Source: Hyphococcus formosus
Lineage (GTDB): Bacteria > Pseudomonadota > Alphaproteobacteria > Caulobacterales > Parvularculaceae
Assembly: GCF_046736345.1 (NCBI RefSeq)
Contig: NZ_CP157210.1
Location: forward strand, 496,001 to 560,000
DNA length: 64,000 bases
Direction: 5' to 3'
Below the pieces are notes generated by a model. It was not told where the DNA came from. It did no database searches and saw nothing but the letters and a program-made list of their open reading frames with translations. Of the stretch, positions 61,441-64,000 are shown piece after piece. Within the stretch, counting starts at the first letter, position 1; each line of letters starts with the position of its first letter. Made by a program: the position numbers and the translations under genes.

Positions 61441-62346
61441 ATGTTGAAATTTTCGCGGTGGATTGTTGCCGCGCTACTCCTAATGTTGTCCGGGTGTATG
61501 GCCCTTAAAGAAGGCGTGCGCACAGGGAAAATCGTTTCTTGTCGTTCGGATTCCGTTCTTGCGTCGATCCGGCACGATCGGACTGGGCGCATCCTCGTAA
61601 CCGCGCATCGCGCCGCGCATGACACAGCGCCGGAAAATTCAATCGCTTCGATAGAGCGCGCAATCGCTCTAGGTGTCGATATCGTCGAGCTTGATGTCAG
61701 GCTGACCAGCGATGGCGTTCCGGTCTTGATGCATGATGCGACGGTTGATCGAACCACCAACGGCGAGGGGGCCGTTGACGGATATACGCTCGCGGCATTG
61801 CGGCGATTAAAACTCAAAATGCCCGATGGTACGCTTACTGAAGAGAGGGTGCCGACATTGAGCGCCGCGCTTAACGCAGCGATGGGCCGTATTGCTGTCA
61901 ATATCGATCTGAAATCGACGGAAATTGCCCCTATCGCGCATGTGGTCGAGAGAAGCGGCGCTGCATCTGGGGTCTTTTTTTACCACAGCAAAATGAGCGT
62001 ACTTGATGAAGTGCGGTCATATTTACCTGACGCGGTGGTGCAGCCGATTGCGTCTTCAGCCGAAGAGGCGCTTTCATTAGCGAAGCAGAACAACTTGGAG
62101 CTTATTCACCTTCGCGAGGAATATGCCTCTCAAGAATTATCCGACGCGCTCGATGAAATCGGTGTATCCGGTTACATCAATATCTTAGGCATGCCGGATC
62201 AGATGCTCCGGTGGGGTGATGAACGCCTAGTGCGCGCGATTATTGATACGAACCCGGATGTTATTCAAACGGATGAACCAGCGGCGTTAATTTCTATTCT
62301 CGATGAGCTAGGCGTGCGAAAGGATCTTTCGCGGGCTTGTAGCTAA
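61441..62346 (+). CDS. Lipoprotein glycerophosphodiester phosphodiesterase
   Basis: A 301-residue GDPD-family protein. A lipoprotein signal with lipobox LSGC (Cys near residue 20) anchors it to a membrane. The TIM-barrel core shows TAHRAAHDTAPENSIASIERAI (catalytic His and the HR/EN motif), DIVELDVRLTSDGVPVLMHDATVDRTTNGEG (metal Glu/Asp and second His) and INIDLKS. It hydrolyses glycerophosphodiesters to glycerol 3-phosphate and an alcohol. It sits 33 bp after the phosphoesterase, in a likely operon for use of organic phosphate. Confidence 0.9.
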   Translation: MLKFSRWIVAALLLMLSGCMALKEGVRTGKIVSCRSDSVLASIRHDRTGRILVTAHRAAHDTAPENSIASIERAIALGVDIVELDVRLTSDGVPVLMHDATVDRTTNGEGAVDGYTLAALRRLKLKMPDGTLTEERVPTLSAALNAAMGRIAVNIDLKSTEIAPIAHVVERSGAASGVFFYHSKMSVLDEVRSYLPDAVVQPIASSAEEALSLAKQNNLELIHLREEYASQELSDALDEIGVSGYINILGMPDQMLRWGDERLVRAIIDTNPDVIQTDEPAALISILDELGVRKDLSRACS

Positions 62347-63374
62347 TGTTTACCGAACCAATTCTTCAATAAATCGGTGAAGAATTGGATCGTATTGTCC
62401 TCGCTGCAATTCTGCGCGGCGTAGTTTTTAGCGTTGTGGCCGATCCGCATTGCGAGTTCCGGGTCATCTGCCAATGTCTTGATCGCTTCGACCAGCGCGG
62501 CGCTGTCTCTCGCGGGGACGAGAAGTCCAGTTTCGCGGTCCTTGATGTAGTCCGCGGCACCGGCTGCGTCGGTGACGATTTGCGCCTTGCCGAGATGCAT
62601 CGCGCCAACCAAGGTCACGAGCCCGCAGGGTGTTTCTCGGCTGCGAAGCGGAATGATCGCCGCTTCGGCATACTGGACGATGGCCCACGCTTCGTTGAAC
62701 GGAAGGTTGAACCTAACCTCCAAATTGGGCGGCGGGTTCAGGCCGTCAAAATTATGCGGGCGTGCGACAACGATAAATCGGATTGCTGGAAGCGCGCGGG
62801 CCGCTTCGCATAAGACTTCATAATCGCGGGCTTCGCCGCCAAGTGCCGCAAAATAGGCCTCTGAGACGGCGCGAGGCTCGATTTTGGTGAGCGGCGACGA
62901 AACACCCCAAGGCGCACGCAAAAACCGGCTTTGGTCGATGTTGAAGAGATCCGCGTAAAGCCCTTGTTCTGCATCGGTAAATACCGCGAAACCGTCGACA
63001 TTTTTGAATGCCGATTGCATGAGGCTTTTTCGGACCCCGGTCGGCAAATCCGTATAGTTGAAGGAAAATGCCAGATGCTTTGCGGCGTTAATGGCGGGCC
63101 CAGCGACCCATTCCGTCCAAGCGGTGGCCCAAGGGCCATGGGAAACAACAAGGTCAAAGGGCTGTTTGCGTGCATCTCGGGCTAAGGCGCGTGCGCCTTT
63201 TAAACGGCCGAGCGCTGCCAATCGCGGCGATTTTGCCGCCATGGAATAGCCCGTCCATTCGAGTGAGCGTCCATTCACGGTGAGGTCACGGGGCATCAGA
63301 TCCCGTAGCCACACCCAATCCGGGTCAGGGTTATTCGAAATATTTGCGATGCGGATGGGCGTCTTATTGGTCAT
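62343..63374 (-). CDS. Glycosyltransferase, GT-B fold (family 1-like)
   Basis: A 343-residue protein. The C-terminal half has the GT4/GT1 features: YEVLCEAARALPAIRFIVVARP, FNLPFNEAWAIVQYAEAAIIPLRSRETPCGLVTLVGAMHLGKAQIVTDAAG (donor-site E-x7-E-like region) and LVPARDSAALVEAIKTLADDPELAMRIGHNAK. It would add a sugar to a lipid or polysaccharide; donor and acceptor are unknown. Its stop overlaps the convergent GDPD stop by 4 bp. Confidence 0.85.
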   Translation of the reverse strand: MTNKTPIRIANISNNPDPDWVWLRDLMPRDLTVNGRSLEWTGYSMAAKSPRLAALGRLKGARALARDARKQPFDLVVSHGPWATAWTEWVAGPAINAAKHLAFSFNYTDLPTGVRKSLMQSAFKNVDGFAVFTDAEQGLYADLFNIDQSRFLRAPWGVSSPLTKIEPRAVSEAYFAALGGEARDYEVLCEAARALPAIRFIVVARPHNFDGLNPPPNLEVRFNLPFNEAWAIVQYAEAAIIPLRSRETPCGLVTLVGAMHLGKAQIVTDAAGAADYIKDRETGLLVPARDSAALVEAIKTLADDPELAMRIGHNAKNYAAQNCSEDNTIQFFTDLLKNWFGKH

Positions 63375-63571
63375 ATGGCTCGTTCGTTGCCGCGCAATCC
63401 GCCTTTACGGCGCTGCACAAAAATCTATCAATCATCAATGCTGATAACAGCGCCCGGCAAATGCCGCAAAATATAGTTGATTTGTGCCAGTAATTTACGC
63501 TGGTTCTTGCCCTAAACGGTGGTGAAGGCTATGTCCGCGCTCTCAAATGATTCCAATGAAGGGCAGACCAG

Positions 63572-64000
63572 ATGGCGCGTGCATATGTATTTCCAGGGCA
63601 AGGTAGTCAGGCCGTAGGCATGGGCTCAGATCTGGTCGATGCATTTCCCGCGGCGCGGGAGGTTTTTCAGGAAGTTGATGACGCGCTTGGCCAGAACCTG
63701 TCCAAATTGATGCGTGAAGGTCCAATGGAAGAGCTTACCCTGACGACCAACACGCAGCCCGCATTGATGGCACATTCAATTGCGGTGGTGCGGGTTCTGG
63801 AGGCAGAAGCCGGGCTCGATATTGCAAATGCGATGTTTGTCGCCGGTCATTCGCTCGGTGAGTATTCCGCGCTGTGTGCGGCGCGCGCGATTAGCCTTGC
63901 GGATACGGCAAAGCTCTTGCGGATCAGGGGCGAAGCCATGCAAGCGGCTGTACCGGTCGGCGAAGGCGCAATGGCAGCATTGATTGGCGTTGATCTGGAC
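63572..64000 (+). CDS. fabD: Malonyl CoA-acyl carrier protein transacylase, N-terminal part
   Basis: The window ends inside this gene; 143 codons are readable. ARAYVFPGQGSQAVGMG is the invariant FabD start, TTNTQPALMAHSIAVVRVLE follows, and the catalytic Ser is in VAGHSLGEYSALC (about residue 95), with LLRIRGEAMQ after it. It loads malonyl groups onto acyl carrier protein for fatty-acid synthesis. The ribosome binding site is weak. In many Alphaproteobacteria fabD lies directly beside rpsF; here about 6.5 kb separates them. Confidence 0.95.
   Translation, partial: MARAYVFPGQGSQAVGMGSDLVDAFPAAREVFQEVDDALGQNLSKLMREGPMEELTLTTNTQPALMAHSIAVVRVLEAEAGLDIANAMFVAGHSLGEYSALCAARAISLADTAKLLRIRGEAMQAAVPVGEGAMAALIGVDLD

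Noticed and set aside
1..64000. CRISPR arrays, insertion sequences, rRNA or tRNA genes
   Set aside because: No regularly spaced direct repeats, transposase motifs or conserved rRNA/tRNA segments were seen on either strand.

Overview
The window is chromosomal DNA of a Gram-negative alphaproteobacterium, G+C roughly 50% by eye. Indicators: a DksA that keeps only one of the four zinc cysteines, the gene order rlmE-guaB-rsmB-guaA, the block rpsF-rpsR-rplI-dnaB-alr next to mlaE/mlaF, a lipoprotein signal, and two large TonB-dependent outer-membrane receptors. Marine groups near Parvularculales, Hyphomonadaceae or Sphingomonadales fit, but the sequence alone does not fix the taxon. No rRNA, tRNA, CRISPR array, insertion sequence or integrase was recognised.

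Layout. 1-8.0 kb: mixed metabolic genes (start of an aldehyde dehydrogenase, PepSY membrane protein, CaiB-type CoA transferase, secreted CocE-type hydrolase, DusA, TauE/SafE exporter, FabH). 8.0-16.4 kb: fatty-acid hydroxylase, a Crp/Fnr regulator with a 22-bp inverted repeat in front of it, SlyX, phosphohexomutase, NupC transporter, uracil-DNA-glycosylase-like protein, a lysozyme with a C-terminal membrane anchor, a FlgN-like coiled coil, DksA and a cold-shock protein. 16.4-16.57 kb: a gene-free rod-shaped foldable stretch that is a good 6S RNA candidate. 16.7-21.9 kb: rlmE, guaB, rsmB-like, guaA (rRNA modification and GMP synthesis). 22.0-22.6 kb: relic of a surface adhesin (tandem IPT/TIG domains, frameshifted).

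22.6-51.4 kb is accessory catabolic DNA. At its left end are a TauD-type dioxygenase, an AraC regulator, an MFS transporter, a TonB-dependent receptor, a VOC protein and an amidohydrolase. The Entner-Doudoroff set zwf-pgl-edd-eda (no glk) follows. Two large divergent operons then share one intergenic region: leftward cupin, HpcH-type aldolase, IclR regulator, hyuA, hyuB; rightward acyl-CoA ligase, SDR, NTF2-like, thiolase. A perfect 16-bp palindrome lies between them. Further right are ribokinase, a flavin reductase, a Rieske oxygenase alpha subunit, a LigB/DODA-type ring-cleavage dioxygenase, a second AraC regulator that is a paralogue of the first, and a second VOC protein. Together this looks like uptake, ring oxidation and cleavage, amide/lactam hydrolysis and CoA-dependent thiolysis of one or more N-containing cyclic or aromatic compounds. 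The substrate is not identifiable from sequence.

51.5-57.2 kb is core housekeeping on the minus strand (MlaF, MlaE, Alr, DnaB, L9, S18, S6, with a structured S6 leader). 57.9-63.4 kb carries a second TonB receptor, a metallophosphoesterase and a lipoprotein glycerophosphodiesterase (possibly phosphorus scavenging) plus a glycosyltransferase. The window ends inside fabD.
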